Assembly: GCA_018266395.1 (NCBI GenBank)
Contig: JAFEAM010000035.1
Location: 1-64,000 of the forward strand
Direction of reading: 5' to 3'
Length of the DNA stretch: 64,000 nt
Source: Bacteroidota bacterium
GTDB taxonomy: Bacteria > Bacteroidota > Bacteroidia > Cytophagales > Cyclobacteriaceae
The notes beneath the pieces are model-generated. The model did not search any database. It saw nothing but the letters and a program-made list of their open reading frames with translations, and was not told where the DNA came from. Below are positions 37,673-47,465 of the stretch, piece by piece (position 1 is the stretch's first letter; each line of letters begins with the position of its first letter). The translations under genes were made by a program, and so were the position numbers.

Positions 37673-38424
37673 AACCGACTCATGTCTTAAAAGGGATATA
37701 CGCCTTATGGTACCGGGAATTCAAGGTCTTTCTTAATGAACAAAGCCGCATTCTGTCTGCAGTTTTCCTTCCGATGTTCTGGTACTTCATCTTCGGCAGC
37801 GGCGTCGGTTCCATTACCACTACCGGAATAAATTACCAGCACTTCATTTTTCCTGGTTTTCTGGCAATGACCATTATTTTCAGCTCATTATTCAATGGAG
37901 CCTACATTGTTTGGGATAAGAAAATTGATTTTCTGAAGGAGGTGCTCATCGCGCCACTATCCCGCACAACCATTTTTGTTGGAAAGGTTGTGGGAGGAAT
38001 GACCGATGCGTTGATCCAGGCCTTCATTCTCATCATTATTGGAACCGTCATAGGCATTCCTTTCACGATTGTGAATACCCTTTATACGGTATTCATTTTG
38101 TTTATTTTTACAATTGGGCTGGTGAGTCTGGGGTTGATCATCGGGTCATTCCTCGAGAGCCCGGAGAGTTTTGGCCTCGTATCGAGTTTCGTAGTGTATC
38201 CCCTGTTCCTTCTGTCAGGAGCTCTTTACCCGCTTGACACCCTTCCTGCCTGGATGAAAGTACTGACCCGGCTTGACCCTGCAACTTTTGCAGTCGATGG
38301 ACTGCGCAATGTCATCCTCGGTATCTCCTCCATGTCGTTAATACACGACCTCTCAGTTCTAATTGCTTTTGATATAAGTTTGATCCTCATCGGCACCTGG
38401 GCCTTCAATCGTATGAAACTGTGA
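37669..38424 (+). CDS. ABC-2 type transporter permease
   Basis: A 251-residue permease with six membrane helices, the partner of the preceding ATPase. The ABC-2 signature region FEVLIAPLSR-like (DFLKEVLIAPLSRTTIFVGK) sits after the second helix, and the C-terminal part LFLLSGALYPLDTLPAWM is the usual re-entrant segment. Translation is coupled to the ATPase gene by ATGA. Confidence 0.9.
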   Translation: MKPTHVLKGIYALWYREFKVFLNEQSRILSAVFLPMFWYFIFGSGVGSITTTGINYQHFIFPGFLAMTIIFSSLFNGAYIVWDKKIDFLKEVLIAPLSRTTIFVGKVVGGMTDALIQAFILIIIGTVIGIPFTIVNTLYTVFILFIFTIGLVSLGLIIGSFLESPESFGLVSSFVVYPLFLLSGALYPLDTLPAWMKVLTRLDPATFAVDGLRNVILGISSMSLIHDLSVLIAFDISLILIGTWAFNRMKL

Positions 38425-38475
38425 ATTATGATTGCTGGAAGAAGCTTCATAATTTACGAATTCCCATAGCCCTGT

Positions 38476-38925
38476 ATGAAGTCCCTCCTGAATCCCCCGG
38501 ATCTGCAACATCTCCAACTTCGCATCAACAATCTCGAGATTTCCTCTGCACGAAGATGGGGCACCATGACCGTGGAAGAAATGCTTACCCATTGCATCCG
38601 GCAGATTCAATTGGCTACTGGTGAGATCAAGGCCCCTGCCCAAGGACCCGGGGTTTTGCATACCGCACTCGGCAAATGGATTTCCCTGTCAGCGATTCCA
38701 TGGCCAAAGGGATTACCGACTCCAAAGGAAATGAATATGAAAAAGCAGGGGATTACACTCGACGCTTTTGAAGTCGTACGAAACCAACTGCTCGAGTATC
38801 TCAACAAGGCCACTTCCGAACCATCATTGACGGCTCACCCCTTCTTTGGAAATCTGTCACGTGAAGAGTGGGGCAGACTGATCTACAAACACCTGGATCA
38901 TCATCTGAAGCAATTTGGGCAATAG
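38476..38925 (+). CDS. DUF1569 (DinB-like) protein
   Basis: A 149-residue four-helix-bundle protein of the DUF1569 group within the DinB/YfiT-like superfamily (WGTMTVEEMLTHCIRQIQLATG; HPFFGNLSREEWGRLIYKHLDHHLKQF in parts). Conserved histidines (His39 region and His144-145) would form the metal site of the fold. The function is unknown; some relatives transfer or bind small thiols. Confidence 0.8.
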   Translation: MKSLLNPPDLQHLQLRINNLEISSARRWGTMTVEEMLTHCIRQIQLATGEIKAPAQGPGVLHTALGKWISLSAIPWPKGLPTPKEMNMKKQGITLDAFEVVRNQLLEYLNKATSEPSLTAHPFFGNLSREEWGRLIYKHLDHHLKQFGQ

Positions 38926-38939
38926 ACCTTCGCGGCGTT

Positions 38940-40523
38940 CTATTCCCTCGTCTTTACCTCATTCGTATTCACTCCCTTGTCTAGCTGGTATGGACTCTTC
39001 ACACCTCTCCAATCATTTCCGCTCAATAATATATCCTTCGACTTTTCACCTTTTACCTGCAGAAAAACACCAGATGGAGAAGTGACCGAAGACCGTGTCA
39101 CCCACCCGTGCTCCACCTGGTTCATGACAACCACCGGTACACTGGCAGACGCTGCGGCACCATTGAAACCTTCAAGCTTTAGTCCGTTTATTTCCTCCAG
39201 CACCAGTGCACTCTGCCACTGAGGATACGCCGGTCCGTCCCAGTTGATGCTTACATCCTTCAACTTCAGGTTCTTCACTTTCTGAAAGACCAGTCCATGG
39301 ACAGCTTTGTCATAAGGAGCAACGGCATCATGGGAAATGTAGAATTTGAAATTTTCAAGGGTAATATCCTCAAGCCAACTGTCCGGATGGCCATTGCAAA
39401 TACTGGATCCTTTTCCACGGGCAATAACATTGGAAATCAGAACACGCTGAATGCGACCAGCAGGATTCTTGTCATCTTCAGGTTTGATGCTCTTGTGCAC
39501 TTCACTCCTTCGTTTGATGTTAAAGTGGAGCGGATCTCCGTCTCCCCACCAGAACCAATCGTTGCGGACACATTCAATTACAAGGTTGGATAGCACCACA
39601 TCACTTACAGTGCCACCGTCGAAATTCATGAATGCGATCCCCCGGTTGGAACTTCGGATCACACAATTGTCGATCGTTACGTTGCGAATGGCATTCATAT
39701 TACCGTCGCAGAACTTGATGGCACTGCTGGAGGATGTAAGCCTGCAGTTTGTGACGGTGATGTTTTCACAGGGCCAGGCAGGGCCAAACCAATTCATGGA
39801 ATAAAAAACAATGGCGTCATCGCCCGTTTCGATGGTGCAATTGCTGATGCGCACATCCTTGCACCCGTCGGGGTCGATGCCGTCGGCCCAGACTCCGTCC
39901 TTAAGACTGGAACGGATATACACATTGTCAATCACCAGGCGCTCACATCCATAAGGGTGAATCGTCCAGCTGGGTGAATCGATAAAGGAGAGGTCTCTGA
40001 TCTGAATATTTTTGCAGCGGAGGAGTAATACCAGTTTGCCGAACTGATCCTTTTTCGGAAAGGACCTGAGCAGGGGTTTGCCAAGCTTGACCATTTCATT
40101 GAGGTTAGGCCGGATGAAATCATCTTCGATATCATTTTCGTGCCACTCGTAACGTCCCTGGCCGTCCACCGTGCCTCGGCCCTCAATGGTGATGTTGGCT
40201 GCATCTTCCGCATACAAAAGAGCATCCTTGTCAAAAGCTGACTTTTCCTTGATAGAGTAAAGGGTTGCCCCCGCCTCTATGCGCAGCGTCACATTACTTT
40301 TCAGATGAAGGGTCCCCGATGTGTACTCGCCCGCCGGCAGGAGCACCACTCCCCCTCCCGACAGGTTGCAGAAATTGATCGCTTTCTGAATGGCCTCCTG
40401 GCCGTTGTCACTCTTCACACCCGATGCACCGAAGTCGCGGACATTATAGATGGCATATTTGGACGGCTGGGCGCTTAGTTGAAATGACACAACAGCCAGG
40501 AGAAGGAGTACAATTGGGCGCAT
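38940..40523 (-). CDS. Secreted GH28-like beta-helix protein
   Basis: A 527-residue exported protein (leader MRPIVLLLLAVVSFQLSAQ) with a right-handed beta-helix of the glycoside hydrolase family 28 type. The start NVRDFGASGVKSDNGQEAIQKA and the core DGIDPDGC and GDDAI support the family. Compared with true polygalacturonases, the Asn of N-T-D is Ala, the G-H-G motif is replaced by a Ser run (SSSSAIKF), and the R-I-K motif is absent. Two of the three catalytic aspartates remain. It may act on another polysaccharide or bind without cleaving. Confidence 0.8.
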   Translation of the reverse strand: MRPIVLLLLAVVSFQLSAQPSKYAIYNVRDFGASGVKSDNGQEAIQKAINFCNLSGGGVVLLPAGEYTSGTLHLKSNVTLRIEAGATLYSIKEKSAFDKDALLYAEDAANITIEGRGTVDGQGRYEWHENDIEDDFIRPNLNEMVKLGKPLLRSFPKKDQFGKLVLLLRCKNIQIRDLSFIDSPSWTIHPYGCERLVIDNVYIRSSLKDGVWADGIDPDGCKDVRISNCTIETGDDAIVFYSMNWFGPAWPCENITVTNCRLTSSSSAIKFCDGNMNAIRNVTIDNCVIRSSNRGIAFMNFDGGTVSDVVLSNLVIECVRNDWFWWGDGDPLHFNIKRRSEVHKSIKPEDDKNPAGRIQRVLISNVIARGKGSSICNGHPDSWLEDITLENFKFYISHDAVAPYDKAVHGLVFQKVKNLKLKDVSINWDGPAYPQWQSALVLEEINGLKLEGFNGAAASASVPVVVMNQVEHGWVTRSSVTSPSGVFLQVKGEKSKDILLSGNDWRGVKSPYQLDKGVNTNEVKTRE

Positions 40524-40670
40524 GGTTGCAATTTTTCAATCAAGATACCAATCCTGTCCGGCTTCTTGCAATATTCAATTAATTCCAATGAGGCATTTGT
40601 GAAAATCAGGATGAGCCTGGGTGCAGCTCTGTCTAGTTTGGTATAGTCAAGACCGACTGAAGATCAGAGT

Positions 40671-42239
40671 ATGAAACAATCCCATTTAACCAGCGGCAAG
40701 TTCCTTATACTGATGACAATTCTGCTCTCCATGGCTTGCGGAACCAAACAGGTGAGCAGGGAATTGTATGAAGTCTCCCAAATAAAGGACATTCAGAAAC
40801 GGGAATATCTCAAGGTTCACATGAAGAATGGCGAATTGTATCTGCTGACCAGGTGGGTCATCAACCATACCACACGTTATATAGACGGTGCCGGACAGCA
40901 CTTTGATTCAAACCGCCGTCTGCTGCACCCCGCAAATAAATCCGGCGTAGAGATAACTTTTAGTATCAATCTCGATGACATCGTGGTGTTGGAGACAAAT
41001 GATAAGGGTTACAATACAGGCGTTCCAACCATGGTACTTGCAGGCCTGCTGACTATTCCCACTGCTCTTGCCTGTCTGATGAATCCCAAAGGTTGTTTTG
41101 GCTCGTGCCCCACATTTCATGTAGGTCATGACAATGGGCAACGACTGGTGGCGGAAGGGTTTTCAGCCAGCATTTGCAAGTCCATGGAAGAAATCGATGT
41201 TGACTGGGTTGACTGCGGAATGCCAACTGGAGACTCTCTTGAAGTCATTGTCAAGAACGAAGCGTTGGAAACACACATGATCAAGAGTGTGAACCTCCTT
41301 GATTTTACAAGACATCCAGACTGCAGGATTACCCGCTCAGTTGATCAACATTACTTCGAGGTAAAAAACGAAAGTGTTCCTGTATCTGCCAGTCATAATA
41401 AGAACTCCATCCTCATGCTTATTTCAGCCAGAGACGATCAGGAGTGGTTCAGTACTTCCGATTCCACCAATCTCGCTGAAAAGGAAGAAGTCTGTCTGGA
41501 CTTCCTCAATTTAGGTTCCGCCCAGGCCCTCCTCCTCGATATAAGGCAATCACTTCTAACAACGTATTTGTTCTATCACGCCTTGTCTGTAACCGGCAGA
41601 GCAACCGGGTATTACTATTCAGAAATAGAGAGGGGTAATAGGAATTTATTGAAGCGACTTCAAAAGTTCTATGACCACCTGGGTGGAATCGAAGTATTCC
41701 TGATGAATGATGAAGGTCGCTGGCACCGTCTTGGAACGGTAAAAGAGCCTGGGCCAATTGCTTCCGATCGTCACATGGTGTTGTTACCCCAGGTAATCTC
41801 ACCTGTTATCCATCTGAAACTGCGCTTGTCGAAGGGACTTTGGAGAATAAACTATGCCTGCATTACGCAAGTGGAACGCGAAGTGTTTCCTGTCAGGCTG
41901 ACTCCCGAGGCCCTTATGGCAGGAACACGACCCGAGCAGCAGAAGCTTTCACAATTGACCGACGAGAACAAATACCTCGTCACTTTTCCCGGGGAAGAAT
42001 ATCGAATCCGTTTCCCCGCAATAGCGCAACCTGACCATGAATATTTCATTGAAAGCCGGGGATATTATATAGAGTGGATGAGGGAAGAGTGGCTTAAATA
42101 TGAAAATCAAGCACAGGCAAAATCGATGATGATGTTTCCAAAGGCCTTCCTGAAAAAGATTGCTCCGTTATACAAGCAAGCAGAGCCTGCAATGGAAAAA
42201 GCGTTTTGGGCCAGCAAATACACGCACCATGAAGACTAG
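40671..42239 (+). CDS. Large lipoprotein of unknown function
   Basis: A 522-residue lipoprotein (leader ending LLSMACGTKQ). Mid-protein it has a hydrophobic stretch followed by a Cys-rich turn, LMNPKGCFGSCPTFHV (about residues 137-152), and an RLVAEGFSASICKSMEE segment. The remainder is likely beta-rich. I do not recognise a named family. The downstream gene overlaps it by 11 bases and also encodes a lipoprotein, so the pair is probably made together. Confidence 0.7.
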   Translation: MKQSHLTSGKFLILMTILLSMACGTKQVSRELYEVSQIKDIQKREYLKVHMKNGELYLLTRWVINHTTRYIDGAGQHFDSNRRLLHPANKSGVEITFSINLDDIVVLETNDKGYNTGVPTMVLAGLLTIPTALACLMNPKGCFGSCPTFHVGHDNGQRLVAEGFSASICKSMEEIDVDWVDCGMPTGDSLEVIVKNEALETHMIKSVNLLDFTRHPDCRITRSVDQHYFEVKNESVPVSASHNKNSILMLISARDDQEWFSTSDSTNLAEKEEVCLDFLNLGSAQALLLDIRQSLLTTYLFYHALSVTGRATGYYYSEIERGNRNLLKRLQKFYDHLGGIEVFLMNDEGRWHRLGTVKEPGPIASDRHMVLLPQVISPVIHLKLRLSKGLWRINYACITQVEREVFPVRLTPEALMAGTRPEQQKLSQLTDENKYLVTFPGEEYRIRFPAIAQPDHEYFIESRGYYIEWMREEWLKYENQAQAKSMMMFPKAFLKKIAPLYKQAEPAMEKAFWASKYTHHED

Positions 42240-42792
42240 CCAGTTTCGGTTTCAGCTGTCCATCCTGCTTACGTTGTTCCTCCTTGGGTGTGCGCCCGCA
42301 TTGCCCATTGCCCCGTCTGGCTATGTACCAAGCAGGAATAATCTTTTGCGGGATCCTTACGGCGCATACTTCTCCTTTTGGACTGAGGAGAAGAGCTTTG
42401 AGGGAGAACTTTTGGGTATGAGAAATGATTCTGTGTTCGTTCTGGGAAGAACCTTGGCCAGGGTGTACTCCGGGGACATCAAAGACGGTCAGCTGATTAT
42501 TTATAGTCCCAACAAACTCTCAGGTGGCCTTGTCATGATGCTTCCAAATGCTGCGCTGCTGGTCCATGTAGGATCCTACGGAAGTGCTCCAGCAGCTCTC
42601 GCCCTCTCTCTCAGTGTGATTGATTTCATCGGTACGTTGCCGGCTATGGCTTTAGAGAAAGAGATCACCAACTATCGAAAATGGGGTGATGGCTGGACTG
42701 CAGTGATGCGTTATTCACGGTTCCCGGGTGGCATACCAAATGACATGCAAGTAACGCAGTTGACCCGGAGGCCAGAAGTGAAGGGACGTTGA
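42229..42792 (+). CDS. Lipoprotein of unknown function
   Basis: A 187-residue lipoprotein (leader ending FLLGCAPALP). I use the ATG at 42229, which overlaps the upstream gene; an earlier frame start would put 23 non-leader residues before it. The mature part has a predicted beta-strand region (EGELLGMRNDSVFVLG) and a hydrophobic helix (APAALALSLSVIDFIGTLPAM), so it may be membrane-embedded. No family recognised. Confidence 0.7.
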   Translation: MKTSQFRFQLSILLTLFLLGCAPALPIAPSGYVPSRNNLLRDPYGAYFSFWTEEKSFEGELLGMRNDSVFVLGRTLARVYSGDIKDGQLIIYSPNKLSGGLVMMLPNAALLVHVGSYGSAPAALALSLSVIDFIGTLPAMALEKEITNYRKWGDGWTAVMRYSRFPGGIPNDMQVTQLTRRPEVKGR

Positions 42793-42849
42793 TCGGATAA
42801 TCCTAAAACACCCGATGAAACCCGATCTCTTTTGCTTAATTTTGAGATT

Positions 42850-43368
42850 ATGCCTTTATCTGAAACAAAGGATCTTCAAAAGTTTCTCAAGCCATTTCCT
42901 TCAGAAGCACAAAGACTCTTGTATGATCTTAGAGCATTTATCTGGGAACGATATCCCGATGCAAACGAATTGATCTACGACAATTACAATGCCCTGGCTA
43001 TCGGCTGGTCTCCTACCGACCGCGTGGGTCACATCTTTTGCAACATAGCACTGGGGCGCTCCACCCACCGCATTCATTTTGGATTCTATTGGGGCTCCAA
43101 ACTAAACGACCCGAAAAGGATTCTTCAGGGTGAAGGAAATCAATACCGTTATATAATCGTGGAAGACAAGAAGTCCTATGACAACGTATACATCAGGAAG
43201 CTGATGAAGGAGGCGTATGCTCACTCTCTATCGCTGATCAAGGATCCCAAGCAAATAGTAAAGGGCCAGACCATTACCAAGAGCATCTCCGAAAAGAAAA
43301 GGACTACCGGCAGTAAAGCTGCTTTGAAGAATAAAACTGGAAGATTAAAGCAGCGGAGGGTACGATGA
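42850..43368 (+). CDS. DUF1801 domain protein
   Basis: A 172-residue protein with a DUF1801 (YdhG-like) domain, a frataxin-like fold of unknown role. The start of the domain (LLYDLRAFIWERYPDANELIY) and the central beta region (IFCNIALGRSTHRIHFGFYWGSKL in parts) fit. I choose ATG 42850 (MPLSETKD) over the in-frame TTG 18 bases earlier. The C-terminal 40 residues are strongly basic (KKRTTGSK, KQRRVR), which could bind nucleic acid. A TAATTTTG -7-like octamer overlaps the start region. Confidence 0.7.
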   Translation: MPLSETKDLQKFLKPFPSEAQRLLYDLRAFIWERYPDANELIYDNYNALAIGWSPTDRVGHIFCNIALGRSTHRIHFGFYWGSKLNDPKRILQGEGNQYRYIIVEDKKSYDNVYIRKLMKEAYAHSLSLIKDPKQIVKGQTITKSISEKKRTTGSKAALKNKTGRLKQRRVR

Positions 43369-43430
43369 ATTAAGGGCGCATATTCTCAGCTCAGCATATC
43401 CGCAACATTAATAATGCAGGCATTTGGGGT

Positions 43431-43456
43431 AGATGCCTGTGAGGACACAGGCATCT
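43431..43456. repeat. Perfect 11-bp inverted repeat
   Basis: AGATGCCTGTG (43431-43441) and CACAGGCATCT (43446-43456) are exact reverse complements around AGGA. It lies between convergent genes, 62 bases after the DUF1801 stop. With no T-run it is at most a weak terminator; it may stabilise the mRNA 3' end. Confidence 0.6.
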
Positions 43457-43516
43457 GTTCCTCGACCATACACGGAAAAATGATGGTATATATTTCTCAT
43501 ACCGTCCACCAACCCC

Positions 43517-43545
43517 AAAAAAATGCGGGGCCCATCAGCCCCGCA
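43517..43545 (-). terminator. Intrinsic terminator of the peroxiredoxin gene
   Basis: On the minus strand TGCGGGGC (43545-43538) and GCCCCGCA (43531-43524) form an eight-base stem with a six-base loop, followed by seven T. It lies 25 bases after the peroxiredoxin stop codon. Confidence 0.85.
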
Positions 43546-43569
43546 ATGTAAGTCAGTCAACAAGCCAGC

Positions 43570-44277
43570 TTAATGTTCAAGGACTGCATCCAGAACTTTT
43601 TCCTTTGGCAATTTCTTCGTGCAGAAGAACCAGTCCTCGCACTCCACACCTTCCTCTTTGCCAGCCATTCGGTCTTTGGCCACGCCGCAGGATCCGGCGG
43701 TCGGCACGATCACATCGTCACCCGGCCTCCAGTCGGCAGGAGTGGCAACCTTGAATGCATCAGCAGCCTGGAGTGCCACCACTACCCGGTACAATTCGTC
43801 AAAGTTGCGTCCCAGACTTAGCGGGTAATAGATAATGGCCCTGATCATCCCGTGGGGATCGATGACAAACACAGCCCGCACCGCCTTGGTGCTGCTCTCA
43901 CCCGGCATGATCATGCCGTACTTTCTGGCTACGGTCATGGTGATATCTTCGATCAACGGGAAAGTCACTTCCACATTCTTCATGTCCCTGTATTTGATCT
44001 TGTCCTTGATGGTACGCAGCCATGCGATGTGACTATACAGTCCATCAACTGAAAGACCTATCAGTTTGCAGTTGGCCTTGTTGAACTGCTTCTCCAGCGT
44101 GGCAAACGTCATGAACTCTGACGTGCAGACAGGCGTAAAGTCGGCAGGGTGGCTGAACAGTATGACCCAACTTCCGTTGTAGTCGGCGGGAAAGTTGATC
44201 TCACCTTGTGTGGTGATGGCCTTGAACGCAGGCGCTTTGTCGCCTATTCTTGGCATTGAAATTACTTCTTGTTCCAT
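43570..44277 (-). CDS. Peroxiredoxin, Prx6/1-Cys-like
   Basis: Thiol peroxidase of 235 residues that reduces hydrogen peroxide and organic peroxides. The peroxidatic Cys51 is in DFTPVCTSEF, with the Prx6-type dimer region and KYGMIMPGES. The C-terminal part keeps SCGVAKDRM and VECEDWFFC, the extra cysteines seen in archaeal-type Prx6 proteins. I start at ATG 44277 (MEQEVIS); the frame extends 55 codons upstream without peroxiredoxin character. A strong terminator follows. Confidence 0.92.
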   Translation of the reverse strand: MEQEVISMPRIGDKAPAFKAITTQGEINFPADYNGSWVILFSHPADFTPVCTSEFMTFATLEKQFNKANCKLIGLSVDGLYSHIAWLRTIKDKIKYRDMKNVEVTFPLIEDITMTVARKYGMIMPGESSTKAVRAVFVIDPHGMIRAIIYYPLSLGRNFDELYRVVVALQAADAFKVATPADWRPGDDVIVPTAGSCGVAKDRMAGKEEGVECEDWFFCTKKLPKEKVLDAVLEH

Positions 44278-44494
44278 ACAATCATATTTAGTTGTCAATA
44301 CCACCTGCAATCCCGTGATGCAATTGCATAAGGGATTCAATAATGGCAGCGTAAGGTAGTCAAGCGACGGGCCGCAGAACATGATATTTGACACCGTCTT
44401 CTGATGTTCTTGATCTGCATACCTGCTCACGATCATACCCAATCCGTCGGCTGGTCAGGCATCCAATCATGATTCCTTTTGACTATATTTTGTC

Positions 44495-46054
44495 ATGAAA
44501 AATCTGATTTTCGGCGTTGCCTTCCTTTTGCTGGCAACCAAACTACCGGGCCAGCCACTAACCCCCGCCCAAATCGACCAGCTGGCAGACCGCGCATTAA
44601 AGACATTTGATGTTCCGGGGATGTCTATAGCCGTCATCAAAGACGGCAAAGTGATACATGCCAAGGGCTATGGGGTACGCTCCCTGAAAACAAAGCAGCC
44701 TGTAAATGAGCATACCCTGTTTGGTATTGCATCCAACAGCAAGGCCTACACTTCTGCAGCGCTGGCCATGCTCATGGAAGAGGGCAAGTTGAAGTGGGAT
44801 GACCCCGTGATGAATTACGTTCCCGAGTTCCGGCTCTACAGTCCCTATGTATCAGATGCATTTACTATCCGTGACCTGCTTACCCACCGCAGCGGACTGG
44901 GACTGGGCGCAGGCGACCTGATGTTCTGGCCGGACTCGAACGACTTTAACATCCAGGACATGATCCATAACCTGCGTTACCTCAAACAAGTGGGAGGCTT
45001 CCGGGCTAAATATGACTATGACAATCTGTTGTATGCCGTTGCCGGTGAGATCATCGCGCGCGTCAGCGGCATGAGTTGGGAAGAATTCATTGAAAAGCGG
45101 ATCATGCAGCCACTGGGAATGACAGAAAGTGCGGCTGGTTATGAAAGATTAAAAGACTACTCCAACACAATTGATCCTCATGCACCTGTTAATGGCAAGG
45201 TCCAGGTCATCTCCCGCAGCTTCAGCAAGATTGCCAATGCTGCAGGCGGCATCTATAGCAACGTCACTGACCAAAGTAAATGGATTATCCTTCAGCTCAA
45301 CGGAGGACGCTATGGCGATGATCTCAGCAAACGCCTTTTCAGCGACGCATCACAAAAAGAAATGTGGTCATCCCAGACGATACGTCCTTTGTCCAACGGA
45401 CCAACTGATAAAATCTACCGTACCCACTTCAGTACCTACGGGCTGGGATGGGGTCTCTCGGATGTAGCCGGTTATAAACAGGTGAGTCACTCCGGCGGAT
45501 TGGGCGGCAATGTGACACTGACCACCTTGTTTCCGGAGCTGAACCTGGGGATTCTGGTATACACCAACCAGCAATCCGGCGCAGCAATGGGAGCAGTAAC
45601 CAACCAGATCAAAGACGGCTACCTGAATATCAAGGGCAACGACTGGATCAAAACCTTCCGCGAAATGCAAGTGAACAACCAAATGGCTGCCGACAAGATC
45701 ACTTCAGATGTAGCCAGAGAGATAGAGGCTGCTAAGGCGGCAGGTCCAAAAGATCTCAGCGCTTTCGCCGGAACATACCATGACAATTGGTTCGGTGACG
45801 TGATCCTCACCTGGAATGGCAGCAAGTTATGGTTAGCCTCAAAGCGATCGCCACGACTCAGCGGCGAAATGTTCTTCTACAAAGGCAACACGCTTATTGT
45901 TCGATGGAAAGACCGCAGTTTTGATGCCGATGCATTTGCAAACTTTACCACCGACAATGATGGGAAACCTTCCGGATTTAAAATGAAGGCCATTTCACCT
46001 CTTACAGATTTCAGTTTCGATTTTCATGACCTTGATTTGGTAAGAATGAAATAG
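44495..46054 (+). CDS. Secreted serine hydrolase, class C beta-lactamase fold
   Basis: A 519-residue exported protein (leader ending KLPGQ) of the class C beta-lactamase / penicillin-binding-protein-like esterase family. The active-site S-x-x-K is Ser80-Asn-Ser-Lys83, a Y-x-N (YDN) lies near residue 180, and the third motif is HSGGLGG. The last ~100 residues form a DUF3471-type domain (FAGTYHDNWFGDV). Such proteins are usually esterases or peptidases; no resistance role is implied. Confidence 0.88.
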   Translation: MKNLIFGVAFLLLATKLPGQPLTPAQIDQLADRALKTFDVPGMSIAVIKDGKVIHAKGYGVRSLKTKQPVNEHTLFGIASNSKAYTSAALAMLMEEGKLKWDDPVMNYVPEFRLYSPYVSDAFTIRDLLTHRSGLGLGAGDLMFWPDSNDFNIQDMIHNLRYLKQVGGFRAKYDYDNLLYAVAGEIIARVSGMSWEEFIEKRIMQPLGMTESAAGYERLKDYSNTIDPHAPVNGKVQVISRSFSKIANAAGGIYSNVTDQSKWIILQLNGGRYGDDLSKRLFSDASQKEMWSSQTIRPLSNGPTDKIYRTHFSTYGLGWGLSDVAGYKQVSHSGGLGGNVTLTTLFPELNLGILVYTNQQSGAAMGAVTNQIKDGYLNIKGNDWIKTFREMQVNNQMAADKITSDVAREIEAAKAAGPKDLSAFAGTYHDNWFGDVILTWNGSKLWLASKRSPRLSGEMFFYKGNTLIVRWKDRSFDADAFANFTTDNDGKPSGFKMKAISPLTDFSFDFHDLDLVRMK

Positions 46055-46085
46055 GATAAAAGGATGAGTTTGGAGGAAATCAGGG

Positions 46086-47351
46086 CTAGTTCAGTTTTGC
46101 TTTAAGCACGATGATGTCCTTCAATTCGGCAGCGTCCTTTATGGCGCCGCTTTCCGTGTAGCCCTCCCACTGGCTGTTGGCGATATAATAGAATTCATTT
46201 CCTCGGAGGACGCCAAGCGTGGGTTCGCCGAAATCAGGATGGGCACGGTCTATGATTTCAAAGCGCGTTATGGCACCCGCATCATCATTCAAATAATACT
46301 GTGTTACCCGTTGAGGCGAGACTCCATTCTGTATGGCAATGAGCGTATTCTTGTAAACATAAAGCCCATCGATCCCCTTCATGGATACTTCTGGCTGGCA
46401 GGGGAGCAACAACAAGTCCTTCGAATTCAGATCAAGCCTGAAGACGCCTTTGATGTAATCTGCCACGAAGAGAAACCGGCCGTCAGTTGAATACGCAAGG
46501 CCCTGGATATTCCAGAAATCTTTTGACGTAAAAAACGGCTCCAGCGATTTTTGAGTCTGATTCAATCTCCAGATAATGTTGTTCCTGCTGTCAGATACCA
46601 ACGGCACACCTTCAGGATCGAGGAGCAAATCACCAAAGATGACTTCCTTATAGTCTTCAGGAACAGGGAAATGCTCGAGCAATCGGCCTGTCGCGAGGTC
46701 AAACTTGTATAACGCTGACCGCGCTGTTGAATCAAATTGCTCCATCTCCCGCATGGGGGATGAACATGCCCACAGCAAATTTCTTTTGAGATCCACCTGG
46801 ACACCAAATACGCTCGACAAACCCTCAATACCGTCCGGGCAAAAATCCGTCACCATTCCATTACCATTCACTTTAACAATCTTGCGCTTGTGGATGCTGC
46901 CTAAATAGAATTGATTGTTGTTGCCGTCTTGGGCGATACCTTCGGCATGAAGCTGCCTGTCCTTTATGCGAAAGGCTTCTCTGGATTGCGTAACCGGTTT
47001 GTTCCATTCCTTCTGAAGATCCAGCAGCGGCTTCCATCCGGGCAATGTTCGCAAAGAAGCAAGGTCCTGGTTTGATGTGAGGTCGTAACGGGCGTTGACC
47101 AGGATCGCTTTGCGCAATGCCGTCAGCGCCTCATCATTTCTACCCGTCAATGCACAGGCGGCACCGAGGCGATAAAGTATATCCTGGTGCCAGGGGTGTA
47201 ATGCATTTGCCTCCTTTATCTTCTCATAGAAGCGGGGATAGTCCTTTTCCTTGTATGATTTCTCAGCTTCGGCATAGAGTTGCCGGTACGACTGGGCATG
47301 CAAGGTTAATGAGAAGACAAGGAGGAAGGTGAGTTGAAATAGTTTTGACAT
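46086..47351 (-). CDS. Secreted TPR plus beta-propeller (SMP-30/NHL-like) protein
   Basis: A 421-residue exported protein (leader ending TLHAQ). The N-terminal 100 residues are tetratricopeptide repeats (YAEAEKSYKEKDY; LGAACALTGRNDEALTAL). From about residue 135 on there is a six-bladed propeller like SMP-30/gluconolactonase (AEGIAQDGNNNQFYLGSI; LLLDPEGVPLVSDSRNNIIW; IQGLAYSTDGRFLFVADY). The catalytic metal ligands of SMP-30 are not obvious, so ligand binding is as likely as hydrolysis. Confidence 0.75.
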   Translation of the reverse strand: MSKLFQLTFLLVFSLTLHAQSYRQLYAEAEKSYKEKDYPRFYEKIKEANALHPWHQDILYRLGAACALTGRNDEALTALRKAILVNARYDLTSNQDLASLRTLPGWKPLLDLQKEWNKPVTQSREAFRIKDRQLHAEGIAQDGNNNQFYLGSIHKRKIVKVNGNGMVTDFCPDGIEGLSSVFGVQVDLKRNLLWACSSPMREMEQFDSTARSALYKFDLATGRLLEHFPVPEDYKEVIFGDLLLDPEGVPLVSDSRNNIIWRLNQTQKSLEPFFTSKDFWNIQGLAYSTDGRFLFVADYIKGVFRLDLNSKDLLLLPCQPEVSMKGIDGLYVYKNTLIAIQNGVSPQRVTQYYLNDDAGAITRFEIIDRAHPDFGEPTLGVLRGNEFYYIANSQWEGYTESGAIKDAAELKDIIVLKAKLN

Positions 47352-47465
47352 GGGGTATTAAACGGAATGCCAGGTAATAAATGTCGTTAACCTGTTAGAT
47401 TTTATCTCACCCTGTTGTAGGTAAATTGACGCAAACAGGCATCCCGACTGCCGCACAGACGTAGA

